A stretch of 64,000 bases of DNA, from NCBI GenBank assembly GCA_964017185.1, contig OZ024880.1, positions 42,436,329-42,500,328 of the forward strand, written 5' to 3'. Positions within the stretch are counted from its first letter, which is position 1; the number at the start of each line of letters is the position of its first letter. Below the pieces are notes generated by a model, which was not told where the DNA came from, ran no database searches, and worked only from the letters and a program-made list of their open reading frames with translations. The position numbers were made by a program, and so were the translations under genes. Source of the stretch: Rugalucina vietnamica (lineage: Eukaryota > Mollusca > Bivalvia > Lucinida > Lucinidae). Positions 1 to 41,287 of the stretch are shown here, one piece after another.

Positions 1-222
1 TGTCTGATTACTGGTGAATCGCTCGTGTCTGAGCCTGCCCAGGAAATGTGGTTCCAAATCGAGCCGTCCGCACATATAAGCCCTTTTGGCTTTGTCGGAT
101 GGTTATATTTGAAGTCATGACATCCTCATTTTGGGTAAGAGTCCAATAAAGAGGAGGCGACGTCCCGACATGACATTGGCTGTTGGCTGGGACGTAATTC
201 ATCAATTCAAACAAAGAAACAA
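1..222. repeat. SINE-like repeat unit, copy 1
   Basis: This unit shares most of its length with 25020-25258: the same opening (ctgattactggt), the same block around 'gttatattt' and 'catgacatcct', the same 'cccgacatgac' block, and the same end in 'catcaattcaaacaaa'. The CAAA-rich tail and 'gggacgt' block are typical of molluscan SINE tails. The window begins inside or at the edge of it, so the true start is uncertain. Confidence 0.55.
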
Positions 223-334
223 ACTGGTAATACAGTGGATGTAAAGGTTATACATGGCTCATCGATTTTGATACAATAAATTGAGCATTTTGGATCACTT
301 ACCTCAGAGCAACGTCGAATATTTGCTTTAATAT

Positions 335-725
335 CGCATACGAAAACACGCCCATGCAATACACATATTTTTCTTGAGCTGTAAAAATTCAAAAGTTTCA
401 TTCGAAAAAATTCGTTATAATAATTTTGAAAATAAAAATGATATAATAATTTTTAAGATGTTTGCCCGAAACATTGATTGAGGGAACACGTTATAACCGC
501 CGCAGCGAGGCAGTTCTAACGAGTACCAACAATTTATAATTAGTTCCGTCCCGACATGACTGAAAAATTGTTGAATGGGACGTTAAGCCTTAAAACCAAC
601 AAATAAATTATGAATATTTTGGATCAAAAAGAAGAAAATATGTATACCTAGGGTTGTATACCCCCAGGGTCAGTATATAAAAGTTGGGTGTAAGGGGTTT
701 ACATTACACGGAAATGTTTGCGTGA
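335..725. repeat. Family B palindromic element, copy 1, with nested SINE tail
   Basis: Divergent copy of the ~275-bp palindromic family whose centre reads 'gttctaacgagtaccaacaat' and whose end reads 'acacggaaatgttt'. A SINE-tail fragment (about 541-602, 'gtcccgacatgactgaaaaa') interrupts it, which accounts for the extra length. Confidence 0.6.
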
Positions 726-1658
726 TGTTGACGAAAAGTGATGCAATACTTTTGGAACCGGGCACACTCAGCCTGATATTCTATGCAAAATATTCGTTAA
801 AATGGTCATTGTCGTTATTTATTTTGGAGGAATCAAGCTGACACATTGTTGAATATGATCACAGATTCTTTTTTTCTGGCGAACTGCCTAGTGTGTCTTT
901 GAATCCGCATTTAGGCAGAGTCAAAATGGATGGTGGTTGGATTTATGTGACATTATACATGATAAGCAGTTCTGCCTCTCCGATTGTTTACATTAATAAA
1001 TACCAGTGTTTCAATGGTGCAGCTAAAATTGTAATTAACACACCGATTTAATATCAGCTAACCACTGGCTTATCGCCTGCGAATTGTCTGTAACCAACAA
1101 AAACCTGTATAAGGGATTACTTTTAAAGGAATTGCACTGCTGCAGTGGCTTTTCGAAGTTTCGACGATTGCCTTATGTCATAATGCCACAATGCCATAAT
1201 GCCACACGAGCGAAATACACAACCTACACAGTTAGCAGCAACCACATTTAATGCTGCACAAGCGGATCTTTGTTATGTTATTAAAAATAAAACTTTCACA
1301 TATTTACACAGGATTTTATTTAATATTTTAATATAAATCATTTGTTACCATGTGCCAGGACGGGGTCTGAAAGTGATAGTTATTCTCGAGTTGAACCCCC
1401 TCCATCTAATTAATGATAGGTATTTATTTAGGCATTCCGTTGAATTAAACTGTACCTGGTGTACAGGTATATTTGAGGCAGCTGCTACTATCCATGAGCA
1501 AAAAAGTTGAGAGGGATATTAATCAATCATTGAAAACAAACAAACCAAATGAAAATGACTGCGGCTACTAGGGTCATAACTTAGTCAGCAAACTACGGCA
1601 TTAGCGTTCAGTTTGTCTACGACTCTGGTGGGTAGATGAACAGACATTCCGAAATATG
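726..1658. other. Gene-less stretch
   Basis: No coding pattern, paired splice sites or repeat family used elsewhere in the window was recognised. AT-rich with short simple motifs such as 'cataatgccac' repeated near 1180-1205. Confidence 0.4.
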
Positions 1659-1660
1659 TA

Positions 1661-2622
1661 CACTCCCGCTTGCGTATTTGTACTCCATTTACGCATATCA
1701 TACGCGTAATACGCGCGTATTACGTGCGTAAGACTTTTTACGCGCAACATACTCGTAACATGCGCATATATACGCGTATCGTATCTTATTAATATTCATA
1801 AGCATACATAAAATCGTCAATACGCGTAAGGTTTGTTCATTACGCGTATAAATGATAAGCCAATCACATTGTCAATACGCCTACGCGTAATTACGCGTAT
1901 CATACGCGTAATGACAATAGGTATACACGCAATAGTATCGAAAGGTTGATGTTGTTATTGTTATGAAAATTAAGTGCAAGTTTAATGGATTATACTGATA
2001 TATCGTGATTGTGAAACTTGTGTGACATTACTTTCAACCTGTTATGCGATGGATAATGTGTTCCAAACTCTGCTGTTCCTGATGCATGAAGGCAGGTCTG
2101 ATTTCTTTTTCTTATTTATATGCATGTATATATTAAACACAGTCCCTGAAATTGCTCTCCTTCCAAAATAATTCCGCAAGCACAATATATTGAAACACTA
2201 GTCTTTGTGTGATCAGGTATTGTACCGATCTAAGTATTCAGAATTTCTCGAGGAAAGGTTTTGACATGTTATTTCTTCGTTCATTTCTATTTTGATGCGT
2301 TAATGGAATCTTAACATAATGGGTTGTTTTATTACGCGTATCATGTTAGTGTCTGACTGTTTTACTCCTGATTGGTTGGAACTATACGCGTATATACGCG
2401 TTATACTCTGAATTACGCGTAATTACTATCTTAACGATTTGGTCGCTCATTGGCTAAAGATATCGTGTGTAATATACGCGCATTATTTCCATGGTACGCG
2501 TAATTGAAATTGATTTCTTATTGGTTATGGACATATGCGCGTATAAATTAAGCGCGTAATTCGCACGTATTACGCGTGTATGTTACGCGTAAACGATGAG
2601 TACAAATACGCAAGCGGTAGTG
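1661..2622. mobile_element. DNA transposon-like element with TACGCGTA subterminal arrays
   Basis: The ends are inverted repeats: CACTCCCGCTTGCGTATTTG at 1661 is matched in reverse complement at the right end (to 2622). A TA dinucleotide flanks both ends (1659-1660, 2623-2624), consistent with a TA target duplication. About 14 ACGCGT hexamers, mostly inside TACGCGTA, fill the first ~260 and last ~300 bp, while the middle (about 1930-2320) has none. No transposase-like reading frame is present, so it would be non-autonomous. The superfamily is uncertain; TA duplication suggests Tc1/mariner. Confidence 0.75.
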
Positions 2623-3156
2623 TAATAAAAATACCAAACATCTTCGTTGAAACTATAATTATTGCCAGTATTTTATAGGCAACCAAGAACTCGAAATGCC
2701 CATCGGGACCTAAAGTGCCAAATCGGGAAATATCATCATAGAGGCAGAACGATCGAACTTTAAACTATATCGGCAAAGCAGGTATAGAAGATACATGCAC
2801 ATGTAGTTCAGAAAGATTATGTGGTTATGTCAGTAATTGAAACAAACAAACAAACATTTTACAATAATTCCCCATTATATGACTAAAAGGGGGGTGGGGA
2901 GGCAACAAACTTGCTGCATTATCGCAAAAATGCTGATAACAATAATATTATTTTGTTTTAAGCCGCGAGCGTTAAATGATGTCTTTATTGTATCCGGTCA
3001 GGTTAGACACAAAATATGTTGCACAGCCACAGAAGTTGACTGAGCACTCTTGATACTTTGCGTTTAGAAAACAGAGTGATTGTATACCTTCTACTTTTGT
3101 ATTGTAACACAAGCACTGATCAGCTGCTCAGATAATCTATGCTAATACTGTCGCAT

Positions 3157-3380
3157 ATGAGCCGCCTCATGGGAAAAACAACAATCTGCATCGGCGAAAA
3201 CAAAGGCGCAGATCAGCTTCGCGGTAACTGCGAAGCTGATCAGCACCTTTGTTTTCGAATCCTCTCCTACTAAACTCCAAAAATTTCAAGCTTCTAGCCT
3301 GCTTGTTCGGAAACCACATTGTTGGTTTTCCCAGATGGATGCTCATATATAGAAGTAAGTTTTCTCATGACGCGGCTCAT
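3157..3380 (+). repeat. Family A hairpin element, copy 1
   Basis: Starts 'atgagccgcctcatgggaaa' and ends 'cgcggctcat', with a strong internal hairpin (gatcagcttcgcggtaac / gcgaagctgatcag). This layout defines the family A copies listed below. Confidence 0.85.
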
Positions 3381-3804
3381 ATGAAACACTGGAAGGATTT
3401 GCCTTAAGTTTTCTAGCGTTTCCTACTTAATCGCAGTGAACGAATTTCCGAGATAAGCGCAATTTTATGTCTTCACCTTGACGGGTTTTCCCTACTTAAG
3501 CGCATTCCCTACTTAGTCGCCTCACAGACGTGTTTCGAATCGCTGTCATCAATGATATTCACTTTCATGGATAAACAGGACATTCCTGTGCCAAATGTGA
3601 TTCCGGGAGTTCTGCATAGGAACAATAGTCTTCACTCGCATAATCGGCTATTATCGGATTTACGGAAATACCCGAGCACTTACCTGTGAAATTACTGTTG
3701 AGCGATGTACACAATTGAATAGGAAAACCATATAAAATGTTAAAAATGACACATTTTCCGTTTTACGACAAAATTTTATAAGTTATGGTCATAATTTTTA
3801 TAAT

Positions 3805-4048
3805 ATGCTGGACGTCATCGCTCGCCTGGAAAGTGACGAACTCCGATTCACATGGGCTAGTTCACGAAATAAGGATGGTTTTTCATTTTTGGCTAAACAG
3901 GTGAAAGTTCCTGCCAACCGGGACCCACGTGACCCAGCCAAGACTTCCGGTGTTGATGTTGAGACCAAGCCCAGGAAAGCCAGGAAGAAGTCTCCATCAC
4001 AACGTGCACACGATCGTGCCAGACGCAAACGTTACAGGAAGAAGAAAA
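3805..4048 (+). CDS. N-terminal part of unrecognised basic protein (split gene)
   Basis: An open frame begins at ATG 3805. It encodes about 81 residues before running into inserted repeat DNA. The product contains ESDELRFTWASSRNKDGF near its start and then a strongly basic stretch (KARKKSPSQRAHDRARRKRY). I do not recognise a named family. Similar short 'FTW...GF' plus 'SPSQ...R' proteins recur in molluscan gene sets in my memory, which may mean a repetitive or transposon-borne gene; this is unverified. The frame is ended by the inserted element at about 4044. The downstream piece at 4521-5105 lies in another frame and carries a MYND finger. Confidence 0.45.
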
Positions 4049-4520
4049 TAAAAATTAAAACTGAGATCCTTTAAGAGCAGTGAACACATTAATGAGAAAT
4101 GGGATGGGCCATACCGCGGTTTCGACTATCAAAGTCTCGTCAGTGACCCTTTAGATTTGGCGACATTGAGCCAAAGAGAATTACTGAAATTTTGCAACTC
4201 TCGTCAGGGTAGTCGATACAAAGACTAATATTATCTAAACGGGACCAAATATATTAAACATTGGTTAGGAAATGAATCTTAACCGATAATAAATTTTTTG
4301 TTTCTCAGAATATCCTCGCTGATCTCAAAGGACCAAAAAGAAAATATAACCTGCACTATGGATGATGTACGGGGAGACTTTTTAGGGCCGCAACACGGCA
4401 CAACACCAGCTGCAGTAATAACAAATAAAAATTAAAACTGAGATCATTTAAGAGCAGTGAACACATTAATGAGAAATGGGATGGGCCATACCGCGGTTTC
4501 GACTATCAAAGTCTCGTCAG
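4044..4520. mobile_element. Terminal-direct-repeat element inserted in the split gene
   Basis: The block beginning 'aaataaaaattaaaactgag' occurs at about 4046 and again 377 bp downstream, giving direct repeats around a unique middle (roughly 4215-4420). The same repeat-middle-repeat structure, reversed, is at 19342-19882. A possible 5-bp duplication 'agaaa' flanks it (4043-4047 and 4519-4523). Short direct terminal repeats, ~500 bp total length and no coding capacity resemble a TRIM-type element, but no primer-binding site was established. Confidence 0.55.
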
Positions 4521-5105
4521 AAAGCAGCTTTAAAGGCCGCTTCTCAACAACGTGAGCAACAAATCCGGGACTCTGAAAAGGGTGAAACTGCCGCTCCAAA
4601 GGGGCTGGAATCTTTGGCACCACAACCAGAGGAACCGACCAGTCATTGTGTAAATAATGAACTGAAGGTGGTTAAAAGCCCAATCCACAGTCATTTAACC
4701 GGTGAATCGGACACCGTTTCAGTGCCAATCCGCGTGGCTCTAAGTGAGCTGTCTGCAGAAGTTGCAGAATCTGAGCAATTAAGTGAATCAGCTGAGCAGG
4801 AATTCTTACAGGATCTTGTAGAAACATTGGAGGCAGACTCTATCATTGATAGTGACGATGAAGTAATCCCAAAAGTCTGCGCAAATTGTCGTGCTACTTT
4901 AGACACAGAACATGTATCCTGTGATAACTGTACGGTTACCCTCTATTGTAACCTTAAGTGCCGGGAAAAAGACAGTTTCCACCGGTTCGCCTGCTCTGTT
5001 GCCGCCAAACGCTCAGGGACAAAATTACTAACTATATGTACATATTTAAGTTTGTCACAAGTTTTAACAGATATTCTTCACATGCATGGAGTTTATTGTG
5101 CTTAG
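4521..5105 (+). CDS. MYND-type zinc finger protein, C-terminal part (split gene)
   Basis: The open frame continues after the inserted element to a TAG at 5103-5105. A Lys/Ala/Gln-rich start (KAALKAASQQREQQ) is followed by a Ser/Glu-rich acidic middle. A MYND-type finger at about 4878-4994 has the order CANC, CDNC, YCNLKC, then HRFAC, which matches the C-x2-C ... C-x2-C ... YC-x3-C ... H-x3-C spacing of MYND domains (protein-protein interaction zinc fingers). The first ATG of the longer open frame (4476) lies inside the inserted repeat and is unlikely to be a native start. No gene name is assigned. Expression after the insertion is doubtful. Confidence 0.5.
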   Translation, partial: KAALKAASQQREQQIRDSEKGETAAPKGLESLAPQPEEPTSHCVNNELKVVKSPIHSHLTGESDTVSVPIRVALSELSAEVAESEQLSESAEQEFLQDLVETLEADSIIDSDDEVIPKVCANCRATLDTEHVSCDNCTVTLYCNLKCREKDSFHRFACSVAAKRSGTKLLTICTYLSLSQVLTDILHMHGVYCA

Positions 5106-6283
5106 TCTTTTAACAATAGTTACGTTTAGTACTTTTTAACAAACATTAGCGTTTTAAATACTGAAAACGTGGCGCTCCTATATACAGGAGACCAAAGAAA
5201 GATGAAAATATATGTAAAATGAAAATTATATATTTGCTTATTGATGAAATGAGATTTTATTTTATTTCTCATGCCCAATGCATGTACAAGTTAAGCTATG
5301 ATTAATATGTTTGAGTTAAGACAATCCGGGTCAGGGTCTCTATAGAAACCCTGATACAAACAAAACATCCAACTGGGAGTTTGGCGAGGTGAAGTGCACA
5401 TGGAGATGTTTGCATGCTTTGAAATTTTGTTAGGTGTAAAATGTGTCTTTTATAAACCGGTGTAAAACGTTAATGGGTTATATTTTATACGTCTCTCTGT
5501 TCACGGTTGTATTTTTTTTTCATGCAATAGACACGGAGCGTTGTTGCGTGTCAACATACTATTACTTACCATCTTTGTCATGAAGTCTTCTCACAATCAC
5601 GTGCTTTCTCGAAATGTGTGCATTTTTATGGTTTTGACACTTTTAGAAACCACAAACTATCATTGCATTGCCATTGTAAGAATGGTAACAAACATAGTGT
5701 ATTTCAATTTGAAATATATATTTTTCGGATGTTCGCGTTTAATTATTTATATTCGTTTTGCTCGTCAAGTGATTTGTGTGCATTTATTAATCTTTAACAT
5801 TTACTACATTATTATCATCATAATTTTCAAATGCGAGAAAAAGATAAATTGTGTAGGAGCTTCTTATTCAAAATAAAATAATGAAAGCGAATACAGGGCC
5901 GGTCGTGAATGTGTTTGATAAAACCAAGGATGAGTAGTAAGTATTTTAGGATTTTATTATAGCTTTAGGAGAAAAAGAGTAACGTGTTGACCCATATTCT
6001 CCTCTACCCCCTCTTTCTTCTGGTGAAGACAGAAAAACGCGGGAAAATGCAACATACCACTTACTTTGAAGCAGAACTCCATTTTATTTATAAGAGAGGG
6101 AACATTCACTTTTTTCATAATTTCTGGCTATCTTTTCTTTTCCTTTTGTGGTTTTTATTTATACAAAATGTACATCGCTAAGAAAATTACCCAAGCATAT
6201 ATAAATACACCGGTTAACGTTAGGTTTTCATTTCAATGAAACAAAATGGACGAGACATACTCTGCTTGACCAAAATCACTATC
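5106..6283. other. Gene-less AT-rich stretch
   Basis: Reading frames at 5541-5876 and 5984-6181 are low-complexity (Ile/Phe/Tyr-rich) and look like chance open frames in AT-rich DNA. No recognised repeat. Confidence 0.4.
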
Positions 6284-6361
6284 AGAATCAGAATCAGAAT
6301 AGTTTACTGGTGACACGCCAAATGACATTATTTCACCAGGGGGTTCGGATGGGGGGAAAAA

Positions 6362-6853
6362 TTAGTCCCTTGAACGCACGAGTGAAGCGAACTTGGACAC
6401 ACAATCATCTGACATTTCAGCAGTAGAAAACAGAGAGTCAGGGAGGTCATTCCAGTCCCTGATAGTCTGGGGAAAGAAACTACATTTATAGGCCTCTATA
6501 CTAGCAGATGGAAGCTGAAATGCCTTGGAGTGGCTATTTCTACAACGCCTAGTCTTTGGGACAAGGTCATCTGTAGGTATTCTGGCTTTACCCTTCAGAC
6601 CTTTGTATAGTAATATAAATCGATTATCCGTCCTCCTTTTCTTGAGAGATTCCCATCTGAGTTGTTCAAGAATGCCAGTCATACTACCTTCCTCGAAAGT
6701 ATAATTCCTAGTTACAAATCTAGCGGCACGATTCTGAACCTTCTCCAATTCCTCCTGGAGGCATTTAGTATGAGGATCCCAAACAGAACTTCCATATTCC
6801 AGGACTGGGCGCACCAGTCCTTTATAAGCTGCTTCTTTAACATCTTGGGGCAA
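6362..6853 (-). pseudogene. LINE ORF2 C-terminal region
   Basis: About 163 residues containing GLVRPVLEYGSSVWDPHTK and KVQNRAARFV, the conserved region downstream of the reverse transcriptase in CR1/Jockey-group LINEs. It ends in a natural stop at 6362. It is out of frame with the reverse transcriptase segment by a shift near 6840. Confidence 0.85.
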
Positions 6854-8715
6854 GAAAATAAGTATCTCCTCAAGAATCCAAGTGTTCTGTTGGCTTTAGT
6901 ACAGATATTATTGATATGGGTATTCCACTTGAGGTCATTTGTAATTGTTACACCTAGATATTTAATGCTATCAACATTTTCCAAAACCGTTCCCTCGAGG
7001 GTGTACGAGGCCTCAATTTTATTTATCCGCTTATTTGTCAGCTGCATCATGTTGCATTTGACAGGTTGAAATCTCATGCCCCATTTTCTGGCCCAGCTCC
7101 CTAAAAGGTCAATGTCTTTCTGAAGTTTCAATGTATCTTCTACTGTTTTAATTTCACGGTAACAAACACAGTCATCAGCAAAAAGCCTGATTTGAGAGTC
7201 AATGCCAACGGGTATGTCATTTATGTACAAGGAGAACAACAATGGACCGAGAACGGTGCCCTGAGGGACACCAGACACAACAGGGGCCCAGTCAGATTTA
7301 ACACCATTAACTACTACCCTTTGCTGCCTGAAGCACAAAAAAGCATTTATCCATTCCAATGTCTTTCCACCTATACCATAAATAAACAATTTGCTTTTAA
7401 GAAGTTCATGTGGAGGGGTGTCAAAAGCTTTTTCAAAGTCCAAAATAAAAGTGTCAACCTGACCCTTTTTGTCCAATATTTTTGACCAATCATTTATCAC
7501 TGTAATTAACTGAGTTTCACAACTATGCCATTTCCTGAATGCATGCTGTTTGTCCGACAAAAGATTATACTGGTCAAGATGACCCATGATATTTGAGCAG
7601 ACAATATGTTCTAGAAGTTTGCAAGGAATACAAGTCAAAGAAACTGGGCGGTAATTACAAGCAAGGGACCTGTCACCTTTCTTGAAAAGTGGACAAATAT
7701 TAGCAAGTGACCATTCCTTGGGGATTTCACCCGTATTGATTGACTGCTGGAAGAGATGTGCAAATACAGGTCCTAATTCTTTTGCCAATTCTTTAAGGAC
7801 TCTAGGATGGAGTTCATCAGGTCCTAAGGCTTTAGATGGGTTCAGTTTTGTTACTCCTTCCTTTGTTACAACAATTTCATCCATGAATGGGGCCGACCTA
7901 TCCAGAAGTGGGACTTGGTTGTGTACCGTTTTGGTGAATACATCTGTGAACTGTCCATTAAATTCTTCTGCTTTTTCGAAATCTGATTGAGCAATACCAC
8001 TTCCATTTTTCTTTTTCAAAGGGGGAATGCCTTGGGTATCTTTCCTCTGACTATTGATATACCTATAAAAATCCCTGGGATTAGCCTTGACGTCCCCTAC
8101 CAAGTTATTGACATAAAGGTCATGCTTCTTCCTTATATCAGCTTTGATTTCCCTTCTTAAGTTTTCAAATTTAGATCTAATTTTTGCACTTCCAGTTTTC
8201 TTAGCTTTTGCATGAGTTATATTTTTCCTGCGAATCTTCCTCCTTATCTCAGGAGTTATCCATGGGACAGAAGAGACAGAGCGACTTGTTTTTGATGGGA
8301 TATGCTTATCTGCCGAGTCCTGAATGAAAGATGTAATAAGATTGAAATTTTCCTGAACCGAACGGGTATCCGAGTAGCCATTGAAATACTTTTCCTTTGC
8401 AAATTTTAATGTTTCTGCCCTCATAGATTCATAATCACCTTTCTGGTACCGATACACCTTCCTCCGAGGTTTCTTAATGGGGGGAATAACAATCTTCAGC
8501 GTTCCAGAAACAATATCATGATCACTGAGACAATCTGGGGAGTGAATGTCTACAAACTGATTGGGAAGAGAAGTGATAATCAAGTCCAAAGTATTTCTTT
8601 CTCTGGTAGGGAAGTGGACTAATTGATCAAATCCATGATCATTAATAATGTCAACCAAAATTTGACCTTCAATCCTACTCAATGGTGACCCACATTTATT
8701 GTGTCTGCCGGCCAA
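6712..8715 (-). pseudogene. LINE ORF2: endonuclease C-terminus and reverse transcriptase
   Basis: About 667 residues. The start shows the end of an APE-type endonuclease (NTLDLIITSLPNQF, then CLSDHDIVSGTL, the catalytic SDH motif). Then come the reverse transcriptase motifs: NYRPVSLTCIPCKLLE, FILDFEKAFD (first Asp of motif A), VSGVPQGTVLGPLLFSLYIN (motif B) and FADDCVCY (motif C, F-A-D-D). Downstream frames show the rest of ORF2 displaced by frameshift, so the copy cannot make full ORF2. Sense strand is minus. Confidence 0.9.
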
Positions 8716-8740
8716 ACAATATCTCCAAAGTTGAAATCCC

Positions 8741-9223
8741 CTAGAACGTGAACTGAGGGGGGTTTATTTCCTTTATGTTTATCCCTAATTTTGTTAAGTG
8801 CTCTCTGAACAAAGTATCAAATTTCTGTAGGTCTTCCAAAGGTGTCAAGTTTTCATCACTATGGGGCGGCCTATACCAGCTTGCAACAAAATGTGCGGTT
8901 TTATTAGCGAATACTTTTACCCAAACTGATTCTGACTTATTTTCTAATTCTGTCATTGGCATGTGTGGGATATCCTTGTGAATAAGTAACATAACACCAC
9001 CACCATCAAGAGTTCTGTCCTTCCTGTACACACTATATGGGAAAGTTTCCGGAAACAATTCTGAACTTGAAATAGAACTGTCAATCTTTGTTTCTTGAAT
9101 CGCTACAATCTGAGGTTCATGAAGATCAATGAAAGCCAACAACTCAAGCTTTTTACCTCTAATGCTGTTGATGTTTATACTGAAAAATTTCAACCCACCA
9201 ATAAACTTGCTTTTGCTTGTCAA
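8741..9223 (-). pseudogene. LINE ORF2: APE-type endonuclease N-terminus
   Basis: About 160 residues with LKFFSININSIRGKK, IVAIQETKIDSS and GGGVMLLIHKD, matching the N-terminal half of exonuclease-endonuclease-phosphatase domains in LINEs (metal-binding Glu in QETK). The frame is lost near 8741. The next endonuclease block (GDFNFGDI, around 8730-8760) sits in a second frame before the 8715 segment, so two shifts separate them. Confidence 0.85.
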
Positions 9224-9290
9224 AGTTGAGGGTGCTGAGGACTTAGTTTTATCACTGTTTCCAAGTTGATTAAACCTATTTTCACTAGCA

Positions 9291-10273
9291 ATCCGGCATC
9301 AGTTACTTTTCTATATATTACATGCCTTATGTTGACTTCATGATTTTGAAGACACATATAGATCAAATGATTAAACGCTGTGTCTTAGCAGTGCCAAAAG
9401 CGTTTAGTACCCCGGTTATAGGGTGAACCAGCATACTTGGCAGATTTGACTATTTTAATACTGCATTTAGGGGCACCTGTTATATTATTTTGGTTCGGTT
9501 TAATCTTTAGTCCCCAATTACTGGTTCTCAGCTTTGATTAAGTGTGAACGCCTTGGCGGAAAACCAATATCTTTTATTTGGGAATGGCGGACTTGACAAC
9601 AAAAACAGATTTTATAAACAGTTAAAATAAAACTGCATTTATATACTGAATAGCTCATATTTTACATACATACTTTTGCAAAAGATAAAGGAAAATTGTA
9701 CCGGGTAATTTTAGCTATTTTTTCTGAAGTTTGTCTCCTAATGTATTTTAAATCTTAAAAAGCTTGGAACTAATTGGCAATTTGTGAATTGTGTATTTTT
9801 TGCTTTGTGACTCTATATATAGAGAGAGAGAGAGAGATAGATAGATATTCTTTGTGAATCAATATCCTGTACCTGAAAACAGACAAGTGTACAATTGGAT
9901 CCAAAATAACCCGGATAAGGCAGTAAAGCAAATGTCTATAATGTCTCTGGTCATTTTTAAGTATCCAAAAAACACATCAGGCTGGTTTTAAATGAGTTAA
10001 AGTGACAACTAAGGCTCTAATAAAAGTTTTTTTTTTTCAGGTTTGGTCAAACTTATTAAGTTACCATAAATGGAAAAGGGAGTTTTCACCTTCAATTTTA
10101 CCAAAATCAGGTTATTTTCTGTAAAAAAAAGTTGAAAACAGTGAAATTTGATACCTAACTTTCTAGACGATTTGTGCAGAACATGTTGATTTCTCCAGAA
10201 ATAAAATGATTCTGTCTTAAAGTTAATATATTAAACTATTGCTTTATTGCCTACCATACTCGGACACAAGACA

Positions 10274-10353
<80 letters not shown>

Positions 10354-10944
10354 TGTATTTGTGCATTATATAAACATGTTGCTATTGTCATGTGAATTTG
10401 TATAAATTTTGTTGTTTACTTTATGGGGAGGGCCGTAACTAATGTTGTGAGAACTTGTGGCCCAACCCAATTGCATTATGGATTTTGCAATAAAATATGT
10501 TTAAACTATTGCTTTATGGAAAAAAAACATCTTGGATATTTGCTCAAGTAATTAATTGAATTATATATCAGCTTTTAAACTTTATCAGATACACCTTTGA
10601 CAACCTAGCCGAGACCACATATTTCCAATAAATACCATAAATATACCCTATAGTTACCTATCCGGGGTTTATTGGAACTGAGATATACATAAGAAAATGG
10701 CTAAAGCTTTCCGCATGACAGTCATGCAGATATTCTCACGACGTCATGTTGATAAGACATTTAATCAGCAAGAATGTCATGAATGCAGATGGATGGTGTG
10801 ATTGTATTTGGCTGTCCGCATTATAAGAGTATCATGATCCATGTATTAGTTTTATTAATAAGCTTACTTATGCAATGTACATGTCAATGTTCAATGAAAT
10901 TGTGCATGTTTTCTATATTTTCATTATCAGTTTGATCGAGCACC
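9291..10944. other. Upstream region of the main gene; mostly unannotated
   Basis: No coding sequence recognised. Contains a short (GA)n run at 9820-9841, the (CT)n tract below, and a CRE-like core 'gacgtca' at about 10739-10746 in 'ctcacgacgtcatgttg'. The promoter and 5' UTR of the gene starting at 10945 should lie here, but no transcription start can be fixed from sequence. Confidence 0.4.
10279..10349. repeat. (CT)n microsatellite
   Basis: About 35 uninterrupted CT dinucleotides. Confidence 0.95.
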
Positions 10945-40649
<29,705 letters not shown>

Positions 40650-40697
40650 AATCATTAACATAACAAAATAGTTCAAAATAGAGCCAGTATGTAGTTC

Positions 40698-40703
40698 AAT
40701 AAA
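40698..40703 (+). terminator. Polyadenylation signal AATAAA
   Basis: AATAAA 49 bp after the stop codon, in 'gttcaataaaacaatg'. Confidence 0.65.
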
Positions 40704-41019
40704 ACAATGTTTCTATGAATAACATATATTGTAATGAAAAAAAACTATGCTATTTTGGCAACACATACCAAGTGGAAGTTTGGGCTTCAACTGACTTGCA
40801 TGGGGCTAGATGAAATGCCTGTAGTCATTGCTGAAAGATATTATAATTAATTAATAAGCTTGTATGTCATTCAGTCTTGGAACTGTGTGTGGACTATTCC
40901 AGCCGATTTAGATGGATTATTTTGATAGTGAAAATAAGGCACAACATTGTGTTTTGTCTCACAAGTTCTGTAATTTTACTGCTAATAGAGATACATGTAT
41001 AGGATATGTTATCCTATGG

Positions 41020-41160
41020 GCTCTAGACCAGGTCAGACACAAGCTGGGCTGTATAACTTCAAATGGCAAGTGGTTTGAAAATTTGTATTTTGAAGAAAAG
41101 AGTAATTGAACTATCTGTGAAGCAAGAACTAAGGCACTGATTACGTATCATGTATCACTA
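41020..41160 (-). repeat. Degenerate family A element
   Basis: 'accaggtcagacacaagctg' then 'gaactatctgtgaagc' in family A order. Confidence 0.45.
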
Positions 41161-41287
41161 TTTGTTGGTTGAAAGCTTAAATTTTTGATCGTTTCTCAAA
41201 GTACATGTATTGGCTATATAGAAAGCATAGGAAGGGATTTATTCAAAGAACAGACAGTCCATGTAGTTTAACAACTTTTTCAATATA

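Larger units (their letters stand above)
6284..9290 (-). mobile_element. Non-LTR retrotransposon (CR1/Jockey group), 5'-truncated and decayed
   Basis: Read on the minus strand: endonuclease, reverse transcriptase, a conserved C-terminal region, then a 3' end with ATTCTG hexamer repeats (6284-6300), the microsatellite-type tail of CR1-like LINEs. ORF1 is missing, so the copy is 5'-truncated. The ORF2 frame is interrupted about three times: twice in the endonuclease (around 8710-8760) and once after the reverse transcriptase core (around 6840). It is a dead copy. Confidence 0.9.

Noticed and set aside
3798-4028. Minus-strand open frame over the basic protein
   Set aside because: Shadow of the plus-strand frame, with no recognisable motif.
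6662-8981. Plus-strand open frames over 6662-7069, 7192-7485, 7682-7990 and 8775-8981
   Set aside because: Antisense shadows of the LINE, whose minus-strand frames carry clear reverse transcriptase and endonuclease motifs.
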